Assembly: GCF_030269765.1 (NCBI RefSeq)
Contig: NZ_BSTX01000003.1
Location: 801,959 to 865,958 of the forward strand
Length of the DNA: 64,000 bases
Direction of reading: 5' to 3'
Source of the DNA: Actinorhabdospora filicis
GTDB taxonomy: Bacteria > Actinomycetota > Actinomycetes > Mycobacteriales > Micromonosporaceae
Numbering within the stretch: the stretch's first letter is position 1; each line of letters opens with the position of its first letter. Of the stretch, positions 26,797 to 35,517 are shown in pieces. Both the position numbers and the translations under genes were made by a program. Under the pieces are notes generated by a model. It saw only the letters and a list, made by a program, of their open reading frames with translations. It was not told the DNA's origin and searched no databases.

Positions 26797-27692
26797 GCGC
26801 CGCGACCCTGGACGACACCACCGTCCCCAAAGGACAGACCCCCCGGAAGGGGCACGGCCGGATCCGCTCGCGCTGGGCGCCCTACGTCACGGTGCTCAAG
26901 TACGCGCTGCTGCTGTTCTTCCTCGTGTTCTTCCTGATGCCGGTCTACGCCCTGGTGGTGACCTCGCTGAAGGATCCCGCCGAGGTGGGTGTGGACACGG
27001 TGTGGAACCTGCCGTCCACATTGTCCTTCGACTCCTTCGCCACGGTGTGGCCGAAGCTGCAGGACGGCCTGGTCAACAGCCTGATGCTGGCGATCCCGGC
27101 GAGCCTGATCTCCTCGCTGCTGGGCGCGGCCAACGGCTTCGTGCTGTCCAAGTGGCGCTTCCCCGGCGCCGACTTCGTCTTCCCGTTGATCCTGTTCGGG
27201 ATGTTCATCCCGTACCAGTCGGTGCTGATCCCGATGACGGAGACGATGTCCTTCCTCGGGCTCAAGGGCGGCCTGGACGGGCTGATCCTGGTGCACATCA
27301 TCTACGGCCTGCCGCTGACCACGCTGATCTTCCGCAGCTACTTCGCCGGGATCTCCGACGAGATCGTGGAGGCCGCCGAGGTCGACGGCGCGGGCATGCT
27401 CCGGACGTTCTTCCACGTCGCGCTGCCGGTGGCGCCACCGGCGTTCGCGGTGGCCATCATCTGGCAGTTCACCTCCGCCTGGAACGACTTCCTGTTCGGG
27501 GCGGTGCTCACCACCAACCGCGCCTACTGGCCGGTGACGATCGCCCTCAACAACATCGCCGGCGGGCAGGCCGTGCCGTTCAACGAGGCGATGGCCTCGG
27601 CGCTGATCGCCTGCCTCCCGACGCTGCTGGTCTACATCCTGCTGGGCCGCTTCTTCATGCGCGGCCTGATGGCGGGAGCGCTGAAAGGATGA
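26793..27692 (+). CDS. ABC sugar transporter permease (MalG/GtsC type)
   Basis: A 299-residue permease with an N-terminal cytoplasmic tail of about 30 residues and six membrane segments. The EAA loop is EIVEAAEVDGAGMLRTFF. It starts at GTG overlapping the previous stop, and its own TGA overlaps the ATG of the ATPase gene, so the three proteins are translationally coupled and probably made in equal amounts. Confidence 0.92.
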   Translation: MSAATLDDTTVPKGQTPRKGHGRIRSRWAPYVTVLKYALLLFFLVFFLMPVYALVVTSLKDPAEVGVDTVWNLPSTLSFDSFATVWPKLQDGLVNSLMLAIPASLISSLLGAANGFVLSKWRFPGADFVFPLILFGMFIPYQSVLIPMTETMSFLGLKGGLDGLILVHIIYGLPLTTLIFRSYFAGISDEIVEAAEVDGAGMLRTFFHVALPVAPPAFAVAIIWQFTSAWNDFLFGAVLTTNRAYWPVTIALNNIAGGQAVPFNEAMASALIACLPTLLVYILLGRFFMRGLMAGALKG

Positions 27693-28852
27693 ACGTGGAC
27701 ATCACCAACGCCGAGGCCGCCGGGATCACCCTGGACGGGGTGGACAAGGTCTACCGCGGCGGCGTCAAGGCGGTCAGCGGTGTGGACCTGACGATCGACC
27801 CCGGCGAGTTCATGGTCCTGGTCGGGCCCTCCGGGTGCGGCAAGTCGACGCTGCTGCGCATGATCGCCGGGCTGGAGGAGGTCACCGCCGGTCGCGTCCA
27901 CATCGGAGACACCGACGTCACCAACAAGCTGCCCCAGCAGCGCGACGTGGCGATGGTCTTCCAGAGCTACGCGCTCTACCCGCGCATGTCGGTGCGCCGC
28001 AACATGGAGTTCGGGCTGCGGATGCGCGGCACCAAGGCCGCCGAGCGCAAGGCCCGCGCCGCCGAGGTCGCCGAGACCCTCGGCCTGGCGCACCTGCTGG
28101 AGCGGCGCCCGGCGGCGCTGTCCGGCGGGCAGCGGCAGCGCGTGGCGATGGGCCGGGCGATCGTCCGGCGCCCCAAGGTGTTCCTCATGGACGAGCCGCT
28201 GTCCAATCTGGACGCCAAGCTGCGGGTCAGCATGCGCGCCGAACTGTCGCGCCTGCACCAGCGCCTCGGGGTCACCACCGTCTACGTCACCCACGACCAG
28301 ATCGAGGCGATGACGCTCGGGCAGCGGGTGGCGGTGCTGCGCGACGGCGTTCTCCAGCAGTGCGACACGCCCGCGAACCTGTTCCACAAGCCGGTGAACC
28401 TGTTCGTGGCGGCCTTCATCGGCTCGCCGGGCATGAACTTCGTGTCCGCGCGCGTCGAGGGCGGCCGGGTCGGGTTCGGCGGGCTGTCGATCCCGGTTCC
28501 CGAGGGCAGGACGCTCGCCGACGGCGAGGTGATCCTGGGCGTGCGGCCCACCGGCATCACCCTGCCGGGCGAGGGCCGCCCGGCCCTCACCGCCGTCCCG
28601 GAGGTCATCGAGGACCTCGGCGACGAACGGCACGTGGTATTCCCGGTGGCCGCGCCGCGCGTGGACACCGACGCCACCCGCGCGGCGGTGGACGCCGAGT
28701 CCGCCGACGACGTCCTGCTCCCCGACGACCACGCCCGCTTCACCGTGAAGCTCCCGATCGACGTGCCGGTGACCCTCGGGGAACCGCTGGAACTGGCCAT
28801 CAACCCGGCGCGCCTGCACTTCTTCGACCCCGCGACCGGCGCCGCGCTCTGA
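27689..28852 (+). CDS. ABC sugar transporter ATP-binding protein (MsmK/UgpC type)
   Basis: A 387-residue ATPase energising the sugar importer. Walker A GPSGCGKST (46-54), Q-loop Q92, signature LSGGQRQR (144-151) and Walker B VFLMDEP (164-170) are intact, and the C-terminal ~150 residues form the MalK-type OB regulatory domain. MsmK-type ATPases can serve several importers; here the gene is coupled to its own permeases. The operon ends at the strong hairpin 28876-28916. Confidence 0.93.
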   Translation: MNVDITNAEAAGITLDGVDKVYRGGVKAVSGVDLTIDPGEFMVLVGPSGCGKSTLLRMIAGLEEVTAGRVHIGDTDVTNKLPQQRDVAMVFQSYALYPRMSVRRNMEFGLRMRGTKAAERKARAAEVAETLGLAHLLERRPAALSGGQRQRVAMGRAIVRRPKVFLMDEPLSNLDAKLRVSMRAELSRLHQRLGVTTVYVTHDQIEAMTLGQRVAVLRDGVLQQCDTPANLFHKPVNLFVAAFIGSPGMNFVSARVEGGRVGFGGLSIPVPEGRTLADGEVILGVRPTGITLPGEGRPALTAVPEVIEDLGDERHVVFPVAAPRVDTDATRAAVDAESADDVLLPDDHARFTVKLPIDVPVTLGEPLELAINPARLHFFDPATGAAL

Positions 28853-28875
28853 TCCTCCCGGAGCGCGCGGGCGCA

Positions 28876-28916
28876 CCGTCCCGTGGAACCGGGCCACAGC
28901 CGGTTCCACGGGACGG
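28876..28916. terminator. bidirectional terminator between ABC operon and two-component genes
   Basis: A perfect 17-bp stem (ccgtcccgtggaaccgg and its complement) with a 7-base loop lies between the converging operon and response-regulator gene. Confidence 0.9.
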
Positions 28917-28922
28917 CGGAGG

Positions 28923-29579
28923 TCAGTCGGGCGGCCGGACCAGGCCCGTCTCGTAGGCGTAGACGACCACGTGCGCCCGGTCGCGCGCGCCGATCTTCAC
29001 CATCGCCCGGCTCACGTGCGTCTTGGCGGTGGCCGGACTGATGTAGAGCCGCGTGGCGATGTCGTCATTGGACAGTCCACGCGCGACCAGCGCCACCACC
29101 TCCGTCTCGCGCGGCGTCAGCCCCGGCGCCGCCCCCGACATCGCCAGCGGCGGACGGGCGGTGAACTCCTCGATCAGCCGCCGCGTGACGGCCGGCGACA
29201 GCAACGCGTCGCCGCGCGCGGCGTCCCGCACCGCGCGCACCATGTCCTCCGGCTCGATGTCCTTCACCAGGAACCCGCTCGCCCCGGCCCGCAGCGCGTT
29301 GTACACGTACTCGTCGAGGCCGTGATTGGTCAGCATGACCACCCGGACGCCCGCCAGCTCCGGGTCGGCGGCGATGCGGCGGGCGGCCTCGATGCCGTCC
29401 ATCACCGGCATCTGCACGTCCAGCAGGACCACGTCGGGCCTGGTCTCGGCCGCCAGCGCGACCGCCTCGGCGCCGTGCGCGGCCTCGCCGACCACCTCGA
29501 TGTCGTCCTCGTCGTCCAGCAGCGCCCGGAACCCGCCCCGGATGAGCGGCTGGTCGTCGGCGAGCATCACCCGGATCAT
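28923..29579 (-). CDS. NarL/FixJ family response regulator
   Basis: A 218-residue response regulator. The receiver domain has acidic pocket DD (8-9), phospho-acceptor Asp54 in LLDVQMPVMDG and the conserved Lys in VKDIEPED; the C-terminal LuxR-type helix-turn-helix includes LTPRETEVVALVARGLSNDDIA. Its ATG overlaps the stop of the histidine kinase gene by four bases, so the two form a cognate pair. The signal and targets are unknown. Confidence 0.93.
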   Translation of the reverse strand: MIRVMLADDQPLIRGGFRALLDDEDDIEVVGEAAHGAEAVALAAETRPDVVLLDVQMPVMDGIEAARRIAADPELAGVRVVMLTNHGLDEYVYNALRAGASGFLVKDIEPEDMVRAVRDAARGDALLSPAVTRRLIEEFTARPPLAMSGAAPGLTPRETEVVALVARGLSNDDIATRLYISPATAKTHVSRAMVKIGARDRAHVVVYAYETGLVRPPD

Positions 29580-30721
29580 CGCACCGCTCCCGCCATCGCC
29601 AGGGGCAGCACCGCGCGGACGGCGAAGCCGCCCCCGGCGGTGGGCGCCGCCGAGAGCCGCCCGCCGAGGGCGGTCACGCGCTCGCGCATCCCGATGAGCC
29701 CGATGCCCGGCACCGGTGGGCTGGCCGTGTCGCCGCGACCGGCGTCGGTGACCGCCACGGTGAGCTCGACGTCCCCATAGGACACCTCCACCTCGGCCGC
29801 GGAGGCCCCGGAGTGCCGGGCCACGTTGGTGAGCGCCTCCTGCACCACCCGGAACGCCGCGAGGTCCACATCGGAGGGCAGCGGGAACGCCTCGCCCACG
29901 ATGGACAGCGCGGCGGTCACGCCCGCCGCGCGGCTGTCGGCGATCAGGCGCGGCAGGTCGGCCAGGCCCGCGCCGGGAGCGGTGTCGTCGGGATCGCGCA
30001 GGACCTCCAGGGTCCGGCGCAGCTCGCGGGTGGCGGTGCGGCTGGCGTCCCGGATCGCCACCAGCGAATCGGGGACGTCGTCGCCGCGCTTGGCGGCCAG
30101 GTGCACCGCGACGCCCGCCTGGACCTTGATGACCGAGATGGCGTGCGTGAGGGTGTCGTGCAGTTCGCGGGCGATGCGCAGCCGCTCCTGCCCGGCGCGG
30201 CGGCGGGCGACCTCCTCGCGCGTGCGCACCGCCTCGGCCGCGCGCGCCTCGACCTGCGCCACGTACTCCCGGCGCTGCCGGGTGACCTTGCCCAGCACCC
30301 AGGCGGCCAGGAACCAGCCGACCGGCAGGAACGCCGTCTGCACCACGTCGCGCACGGTCTGTCCCGGCTGCGGCGTCAGGACGGCCTTGGTCACCACCGC
30401 CAGCAGCGGCGGATCGACCAGCAGCGCCGCCAGCAGGCCGTGCCCGGCGTCGGTGGCGGTGAACACCGCCACCAGCAACGGAACCGTCGCCACCATCCCC
30501 GGACCGGTCAGCAGCGAGTAGGCGACCAGCCCCACCAGCGTCGCCACCAGCACCGCGCGCGGGAAACGCCGCCGCACGGCCAGGACACCGCCGTACACGA
30601 CGGCCACCGCCAGCGCGCCGAACCGCACTCCACCGGGCATCAGAAGGACGTCGGTGACCAGCGTGGCGACGGCGGTCGCCGCCAGCGCGGGATCGACCCA
30701 GTTGCGAGGACGCGAGACCAT
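29576..30721 (-). CDS. sensor histidine kinase (HisKA_3/NarX type)
   Basis: A 381-residue membrane sensor kinase with about five N-terminal membrane segments (residues 10-165), a coiled-coil linker, the phospho-acceptor box ERLRIARELHDTLTHAIS and a C-terminal HATPase domain ending GIGLIGMRERVTALGG. This membrane-only sensor layout is common for actinomycete kinases sensing envelope stress or lipophilic signals. The ATG at 30721 was chosen because the upstream frame shows no membrane or family character. Partner of the downstream response regulator. Confidence 0.9.
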   Translation of the reverse strand: MVSRPRNWVDPALAATAVATLVTDVLLMPGGVRFGALAVAVVYGGVLAVRRRFPRAVLVATLVGLVAYSLLTGPGMVATVPLLVAVFTATDAGHGLLAALLVDPPLLAVVTKAVLTPQPGQTVRDVVQTAFLPVGWFLAAWVLGKVTRQRREYVAQVEARAAEAVRTREEVARRRAGQERLRIARELHDTLTHAISVIKVQAGVAVHLAAKRGDDVPDSLVAIRDASRTATRELRRTLEVLRDPDDTAPGAGLADLPRLIADSRAAGVTAALSIVGEAFPLPSDVDLAAFRVVQEALTNVARHSGASAAEVEVSYGDVELTVAVTDAGRGDTASPPVPGIGLIGMRERVTALGGRLSAAPTAGGGFAVRAVLPLAMAGAVR

Positions 30722-30886
30722 GTGGGCACCGTAGAACACCCCGCGCCCCGGCACGTCATCCGCGGAACCGAGATCACACGTACTCCCCACGCGGTAGAGC
30801 TTTTCGCCGTCTGCTCCACCGTGGGCATGAGATAAGTCCACCGCTCGGGCGACGACTCCGGGCCCGGATGGGCCGATCATGACGCG

Positions 30887-31342
30887 GTGACTCCCGACGA
30901 CCTCATCGCGGCGACCGGCACCGACGGCCACGACTGGATCCTCACCGTCGGCTGCGGCGACGGAACCGACGCCCGCGCCGCCGCCCGCCACGCCGTCCAC
31001 GGGCACGTCCTGTGCCTGGACGCCTCACCCCGCGCCCTCGCCCGCGCCGCCCGCCACGGCGACGCGGCCAACCTCCGCTACCGGCTGGGCGACATCGAGA
31101 CCTGCGAGCTGCCCGAGGGCGATTTCGACGTGGCGGTGACGCGCCTGCGTCCCGGTGCCTTCGCCGACCCGGTGGCCGCCTACCGCAACATCGCCCGCGC
31201 GCTCGCGCCGATGGGGACGCTGGTGATCGCCGGGGACGGCGACCCGGCGAGCCTGGAGGAGGTTCTCGGGCTCGCCGGGTTCGGGCCGGTGTGGGTCAGT
31301 GGAGGGGAGCGGGACGGGGTGACGGTGGCGGTGCGGAGGTGA
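30887..31342 (+). CDS. short class I SAM-methyltransferase-like protein
   Basis: A 151-residue Rossmann protein with a motif I-like TVGCGDGTDARAAARHA and a motif II-like CLDASPRAL, but only about 150 residues, shorter than most methyltransferases. The middle (DFDVAVTRLRPGAFADPVAAY) fits the SAM-dependent type 11 fold. It may be a minimal enzyme or a degenerate one. Its 3' end overlaps the convergent membrane-protein gene by 47 bp. The GTG start lacks a strong ribosome-binding site. Confidence 0.7.
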   Translation: MTPDDLIAATGTDGHDWILTVGCGDGTDARAAARHAVHGHVLCLDASPRALARAARHGDAANLRYRLGDIETCELPEGDFDVAVTRLRPGAFADPVAAYRNIARALAPMGTLVIAGDGDPASLEEVLGLAGFGPVWVSGGERDGVTVAVRR

Positions 31343-33020
31343 CGGGGATGAGCAGGACCGCCAGCGCCAGCCCCAGGAGCAACCCGGCGAGCACCGGCGG
31401 TCCGCCGTAGCCGTGCTCGATGTCGAACAACCGGTAGAGGCCGGGCCCGAGGGGCTGGACGACGATCTGCCCGAGCTGGCTCACCGGCCAGCCCACCAGT
31501 GGCGCCAGCACCGCGCTCAGCGCGAGGTGCCACCAGCGGAAGACGCCCGTCGCGCACTGGACGACCACGACGAGGAAGATCAGCGAGAGCCCGTCGAACC
31601 ACGTGTACAGCGGGACGAAGTCCGACTGCAGGACCGTCGCGGCCGCCACGGCCGCGGCCATGGCGGCGGGAGCGGCCCACACCGTCCACGTCGGCAGCGG
31701 GGCGCGGCGAGCCGAGACCGCGCCCGCCCACGCGAGCACCGCGAAGAGGGCGCCGATGGCCAGGACGAGCCCGTCCCAGCCCGGGCCGGAGGCGTCGGCG
31801 GGGTAGGAGCCGAGGAGCACGGTCGTCATGATCGCGGCGACGACGCCGAGTCCGGCCTTGAGGACACGGCCGCCGGGGATCGACAGGAGCGCGGCGAGCA
31901 GGACCAGCGTCACCGAGGCCGCCCGCAGGTTCCACACCCCGATGCCGGGGCCGTACGCGGGATCGGGCATCGGATGGGTGAAGGCGAGGAAGGCCACCGC
32001 GATCGACACCGGCAGCGCGCCCCAGGCCAGCCAGAGGCCCTCCCGGCGCGCGGGCGCGGCGGGACGGGCGGCGGGCGCTGCGGCGAACCGGCCGTGGATT
32101 CCGGCGAACGCGTAGGCGAGCCCGAAGATGATGAGCGTGGCCAGCTGCCGCAGAGCCGGGGCGGCCTCAGTGGCGAGCGTGGCGGTGTCCGAGGCCGAGG
32201 CGAAGGTCGTCGTGACCATCGCCTCGGGGAAGAGCCGGATCATGTCGGCCGGGCCCGCTCCGGTCAGGAAGAGGTACGGCATCGACAGCGCCATCCCGGC
32301 CAGATCGATGATGATGAGCCCACCGGCGACGGTGACGGCCGCGGCGATCGCGCGGCGCCGGCGGGCGATGAGCACCAGGCCCGCGCACAGCAGGCCGGAT
32401 CCACCGAGGACGAGGACCACCAGCGGCGTGCGCTCGAAGGCCAGGACGGGAAAGTAATAGCCGTTGCCGATGTTGCGGGGGCCCACGAACGCGATCGCGA
32501 GGAGCGCGATGACGACGGGCGCGATCGCGTTGAGAAGCGGGCGGCGCCGCGAGACCGGTGCGCACCTGAAGGCGAGCGCGCCGAAGACGGCGGACAGCGC
32601 CAGTGCCAGGAGATTCGCCGTGAGCAGGATCGGCCACGCCGCCGCGTGGATGCCCTCGGTCTCGGTGCGCTCGCCGAAGTACCCGGTGGTGAAGGCGGGG
32701 AACTGCTCGGCCAGCTGGGGCAGCAGGAGTACGGCGATGGTCATGGCGAGCAGCGGGGCCAGGCGCCGCGCGCCTCCCGGTGTCGCCTCACGCAGTCGCG
32801 TGAAGAACCCCGGTGGCTCGTCCACCGGCGGTGTGGCGGCCAGGCTCGCGCCGAAGCGCAGCCGCCGCCAGGCGCGGCTTAAAGTCCCGCGCTCGGGGTC
32901 GTTGCCGATGGCGTGGATCTCGGCGTTCCATTCTCCGGTCATGTCCTCCCTCATCTCTTCGGGCCAGTTCAGGGCCGCGCGGGCGATCAGGCGGCCGGTG
33001 AGGCGGTCGACGACGGTCAT
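31296..33020 (-). CDS. polytopic membrane protein of PadR-linked operon
   Basis: A 574-residue protein with a cytoplasmic N-terminal domain of about 75 residues and roughly 12-14 membrane segments. The N-terminus (WPEEMREDMTGEWNAEI at 19-35, RRLRFGASLAATPPV at 52-66) is shared with the next upstream gene, so the two are paralogues. No transport or catalytic motif is visible. GGGAGAACGCCC precedes the ATG. It is the last gene of a PadR operon. The family is not one I recognise; the low-polarity membrane core suggests a channel or export function, but this is a guess. Confidence 0.8.
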   Translation of the reverse strand: MTVVDRLTGRLIARAALNWPEEMREDMTGEWNAEIHAIGNDPERGTLSRAWRRLRFGASLAATPPVDEPPGFFTRLREATPGGARRLAPLLAMTIAVLLLPQLAEQFPAFTTGYFGERTETEGIHAAAWPILLTANLLALALSAVFGALAFRCAPVSRRRPLLNAIAPVVIALLAIAFVGPRNIGNGYYFPVLAFERTPLVVLVLGGSGLLCAGLVLIARRRRAIAAAVTVAGGLIIIDLAGMALSMPYLFLTGAGPADMIRLFPEAMVTTTFASASDTATLATEAAPALRQLATLIIFGLAYAFAGIHGRFAAAPAARPAAPARREGLWLAWGALPVSIAVAFLAFTHPMPDPAYGPGIGVWNLRAASVTLVLLAALLSIPGGRVLKAGLGVVAAIMTTVLLGSYPADASGPGWDGLVLAIGALFAVLAWAGAVSARRAPLPTWTVWAAPAAMAAAVAAATVLQSDFVPLYTWFDGLSLIFLVVVVQCATGVFRWWHLALSAVLAPLVGWPVSQLGQIVVQPLGPGLYRLFDIEHGYGGPPVLAGLLLGLALAVLLIPVTSAPPPSPRPAPLH

Positions 33021-33044
33021 GGGCGTTCTCCCCGTGGTGAAGGG

Positions 33045-35078
33045 TCAGACGGTGGGCAGGGGCTGCCAGGCGGGACGCGGCGGCAGGGCCACGCGTTCGC
33101 GCATCGCCCGGGCGGTGATCAGGGCGTATCCGGTGGCGATGGCCAGGACGGTGACGAAGGTGCCGATGCCGTCCCAGGCGCCGGCGAAACCGGCTCCGGC
33201 GAGCAGGTACTCCTCGGCGGCGAAGCCCGGCACCATGAGGATGTAGAAGACGGCGATCTGCGCGGGTATCGAGACGATGGCGGCCAGCACCCAGCGGATG
33301 CCGCTCAGCCACGGGCGGCGGGGGCGGTTCCAGGCGATGAGGACGGTGATCGCGATCGTCCACGGCCCGCAGATGAGGGCGAGGAGGACGGGAATCTCGC
33401 TGGGGAGTCCGCTGACCGCGCCGATCGCGGCGAAGGCCAGTACGGACAGTGTGGCGAGTACGGCCCCGGTGGTCCGGCGGAGTGGCCGGATGCGGGCGGA
33501 GAGCGCGGCGACGACGGCCATGGCGGCGAGGCCGCCGCAGATGACGGCGGTGCCCAGGGGCAGGCCCCAGGGTGTCGGCGGATCGGTGTCGATGGTGTCG
33601 GGCCAGGTGGCCTGGAGGTAGAGGGCGGGGGCCGTCACGGCGGCGAAGAGGGCGATGACGATGCGGCCGCGCCGCACCGATTGGGGTGTGGCGGTGCCGC
33701 GCACGTTCACCCCGAGCCACCACGCGGCCCAGCTGGTGAGGCCGCCGGTCGCGGCGGCGATGGCGGCGGTGGTCGGCTCGGGCAGGCCGGTGCCGGAGAG
33801 GGCCTTGTCGGCGACGACGAGGACGAAACCGGCCAGGAGCGCGGGCCAGAGCGCGCGGCCGCGTCCGGTGAGGGCGAAGGCGAGGCCGAGGACGGCGAGG
33901 GTGATCGCGGCGAGCCGGACCTCGTAGGTCCAGATGCCGAACTCCGGATCGGCCTGGTAGCGGACGACGCGGGACGGCAGGAACGCCAGTGCGGCGGCCC
34001 AGGTGGCGAGCGCGACGCCGGTCAGCGCGAGGGCGATGGGACGGCCCCGGCGTACCGGCGCGACGGGCACGGGGACCGCGACCTTGGTGGCGCGGGCGGC
34101 GGGGGCCGGGATCGCGGTCCGCACGGTGTAGCAGACGATCAGGAGCAGCCCGAGCATCATGCCGATGACCACGCTGGACAGCCACCAGGCGATCTCGATG
34201 TCGCTGTCGGGCGCTCGCCCCGCGTTGGGACTGGGGCCGATCAGCGCCGAGGGGAACCACAGTGGACCGTGTGAGACGTCCACGCGGGCCGGATCGATGT
34301 AGGGACCGGCGTCGTAGGTCGAGCCGCCCTCGCCGACGCCGAGGACGCGCGCGGCGGCCTGGCGCAGGCCGATCTCGATGCACGCCAGGTCGAACAGGAT
34401 GAGGCCGAGACCGACGCCCAGGACGCGGCCCAGCCAGAGCAGCCCGCCCCGCGCGATGAGGACCGCGCCGACGCAGACGATGCCGGCGGTCGCCGCCCAC
34501 ATCCCGACCGCGACGGTCTGGACGGGCCCGCTGCCGAAGAGCAGGGTCTGGGTCGTCATTCCGGCGGCCACGGCCGCCACCGCGGCCAGTGTCCACAGGA
34601 GACGGGAGGCGGCCGTGCGCGGTCCCCGGGCGACGGGGTGGCGGCGGGCGAGCAGGGTGCCGAAGAGCCCGAAGGACGCGTAGGCGATCAGGGTGACCAG
34701 GATGTAGAGGCCGATGCCCAGGGGCGTGCGCTTCTCCAAGCTGGAGAAACCCGTGGTCAGTTGCTCGGCGGCACCCGCGAGGACGCTCACGGCGCCGGCC
34801 ATGAGCATGGTGGCGAATCCGGCGAGGAACAGGACCAGGAACGGCCGGACCCGCCGTCCCAGGCCCGGGACGATCTCCCGCCAGCCCATGGGGACGCCGT
34901 TCTCGTCGCCGACGGGTGGGGAGGCGGCCAGGCTGAAGGCGAAGCGCAGGCGGCGCAGCCCGCCCATCACGCTCATCTCGGCCAGCCATTCGCTGGTGAG
35001 GTCCTCGCGCAGGTCTTTCGGCCAGCGGTCGGCGGCGATGCGGATCCAGTGGGAGGCGACGCCGTCGAGGAGGCTCAT
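33045..35078 (-). CDS. polytopic membrane protein paralogue in PadR operon
   Basis: A 677-residue protein with the same cytoplasmic N-terminal domain as its downstream neighbour (WPKDLREDLTSEWLAEM at 19-35, RRLRFAFSLAASPPV at 42-56) and about 14 membrane segments plus a larger extracytoplasmic loop near residue 250-275. Its ATG overlaps the PadR stop by four bases. Only 24 bases separate it from the second paralogue, so all three genes are one operon. No known family motif is visible; function unknown. Confidence 0.8.
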   Translation of the reverse strand: MSLLDGVASHWIRIAADRWPKDLREDLTSEWLAEMSVMGGLRRLRFAFSLAASPPVGDENGVPMGWREIVPGLGRRVRPFLVLFLAGFATMLMAGAVSVLAGAAEQLTTGFSSLEKRTPLGIGLYILVTLIAYASFGLFGTLLARRHPVARGPRTAASRLLWTLAAVAAVAAGMTTQTLLFGSGPVQTVAVGMWAATAGIVCVGAVLIARGGLLWLGRVLGVGLGLILFDLACIEIGLRQAAARVLGVGEGGSTYDAGPYIDPARVDVSHGPLWFPSALIGPSPNAGRAPDSDIEIAWWLSSVVIGMMLGLLLIVCYTVRTAIPAPAARATKVAVPVPVAPVRRGRPIALALTGVALATWAAALAFLPSRVVRYQADPEFGIWTYEVRLAAITLAVLGLAFALTGRGRALWPALLAGFVLVVADKALSGTGLPEPTTAAIAAATGGLTSWAAWWLGVNVRGTATPQSVRRGRIVIALFAAVTAPALYLQATWPDTIDTDPPTPWGLPLGTAVICGGLAAMAVVAALSARIRPLRRTTGAVLATLSVLAFAAIGAVSGLPSEIPVLLALICGPWTIAITVLIAWNRPRRPWLSGIRWVLAAIVSIPAQIAVFYILMVPGFAAEEYLLAGAGFAGAWDGIGTFVTVLAIATGYALITARAMRERVALPPRPAWQPLPTV

Positions 35079-35404
35079 GCCGTCCTCGGCTTCCCCGTGG
35101 CTCCCTCGGCCTTGGACAGGTGCTGGTACAGGGCGGCCAGCTCGACGCGGGCGGCGGACACGCCGTCGGGGGTGAGGGTGTAGTAGCGGCGGGCGGGACG
35201 TCCCACGACCTCCGGGTCGATGTCCTCCCAGTGCGCGGTGACCCATTCGGCGCGCTGGAGGCGCAGCAGGATCGGGTACAGGGTTCCGCTGGGCAGCCCG
35301 GTGTCGTTCATCAGATCCAGGCCGTAGCGCTCGGCGGTGGGGTCGGCCAGGAAGGCGGCGAGGACCTTCGTCACCGCCGCGGTGATCCTGAGTTTCTCTA
35401 CCAT
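35075..35404 (-). CDS. PadR family transcriptional regulator
   Basis: A 109-residue PadR-type winged-helix repressor. The DNA-binding part runs to about residue 75 (GLDLMNDTGLPSGTLYPILLRLQRAEWV), with the wing ending PARRYYTLTPDG, and a short C-terminal dimerisation helix follows. The ATG at 35404 gives the usual start MVEKLRITAAV; the longer frame reads repeat sequence. It is first in an operon with two paralogous membrane proteins, the classical place for a PadR protein controlling membrane-protein genes. Confidence 0.92.
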   Translation of the reverse strand: MVEKLRITAAVTKVLAAFLADPTAERYGLDLMNDTGLPSGTLYPILLRLQRAEWVTAHWEDIDPEVVGRPARRYYTLTPDGVSAARVELAALYQHLSKAEGATGKPRTA

Positions 35405-35462
35405 GGTCCGAACTCTACATAGGGTAGGCTCGGGCTGTCCACCCTGGACCGTGGGCGGACGC

Positions 35463-35493
35463 GGTGGAGGGACGCCACGGGGGCGTCCCTCCA
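35463..35493 (-). terminator. terminator of epoxide hydrolase gene
   Basis: A perfect 13-bp stem (gtggagggacgcc and its complement) with a five-base loop lies 25 bases beyond the stop codon at 35518. Confidence 0.8.
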
Positions 35494-35517
35494 CAGTGCT
35501 GGGTGCGGGCTACCGGG

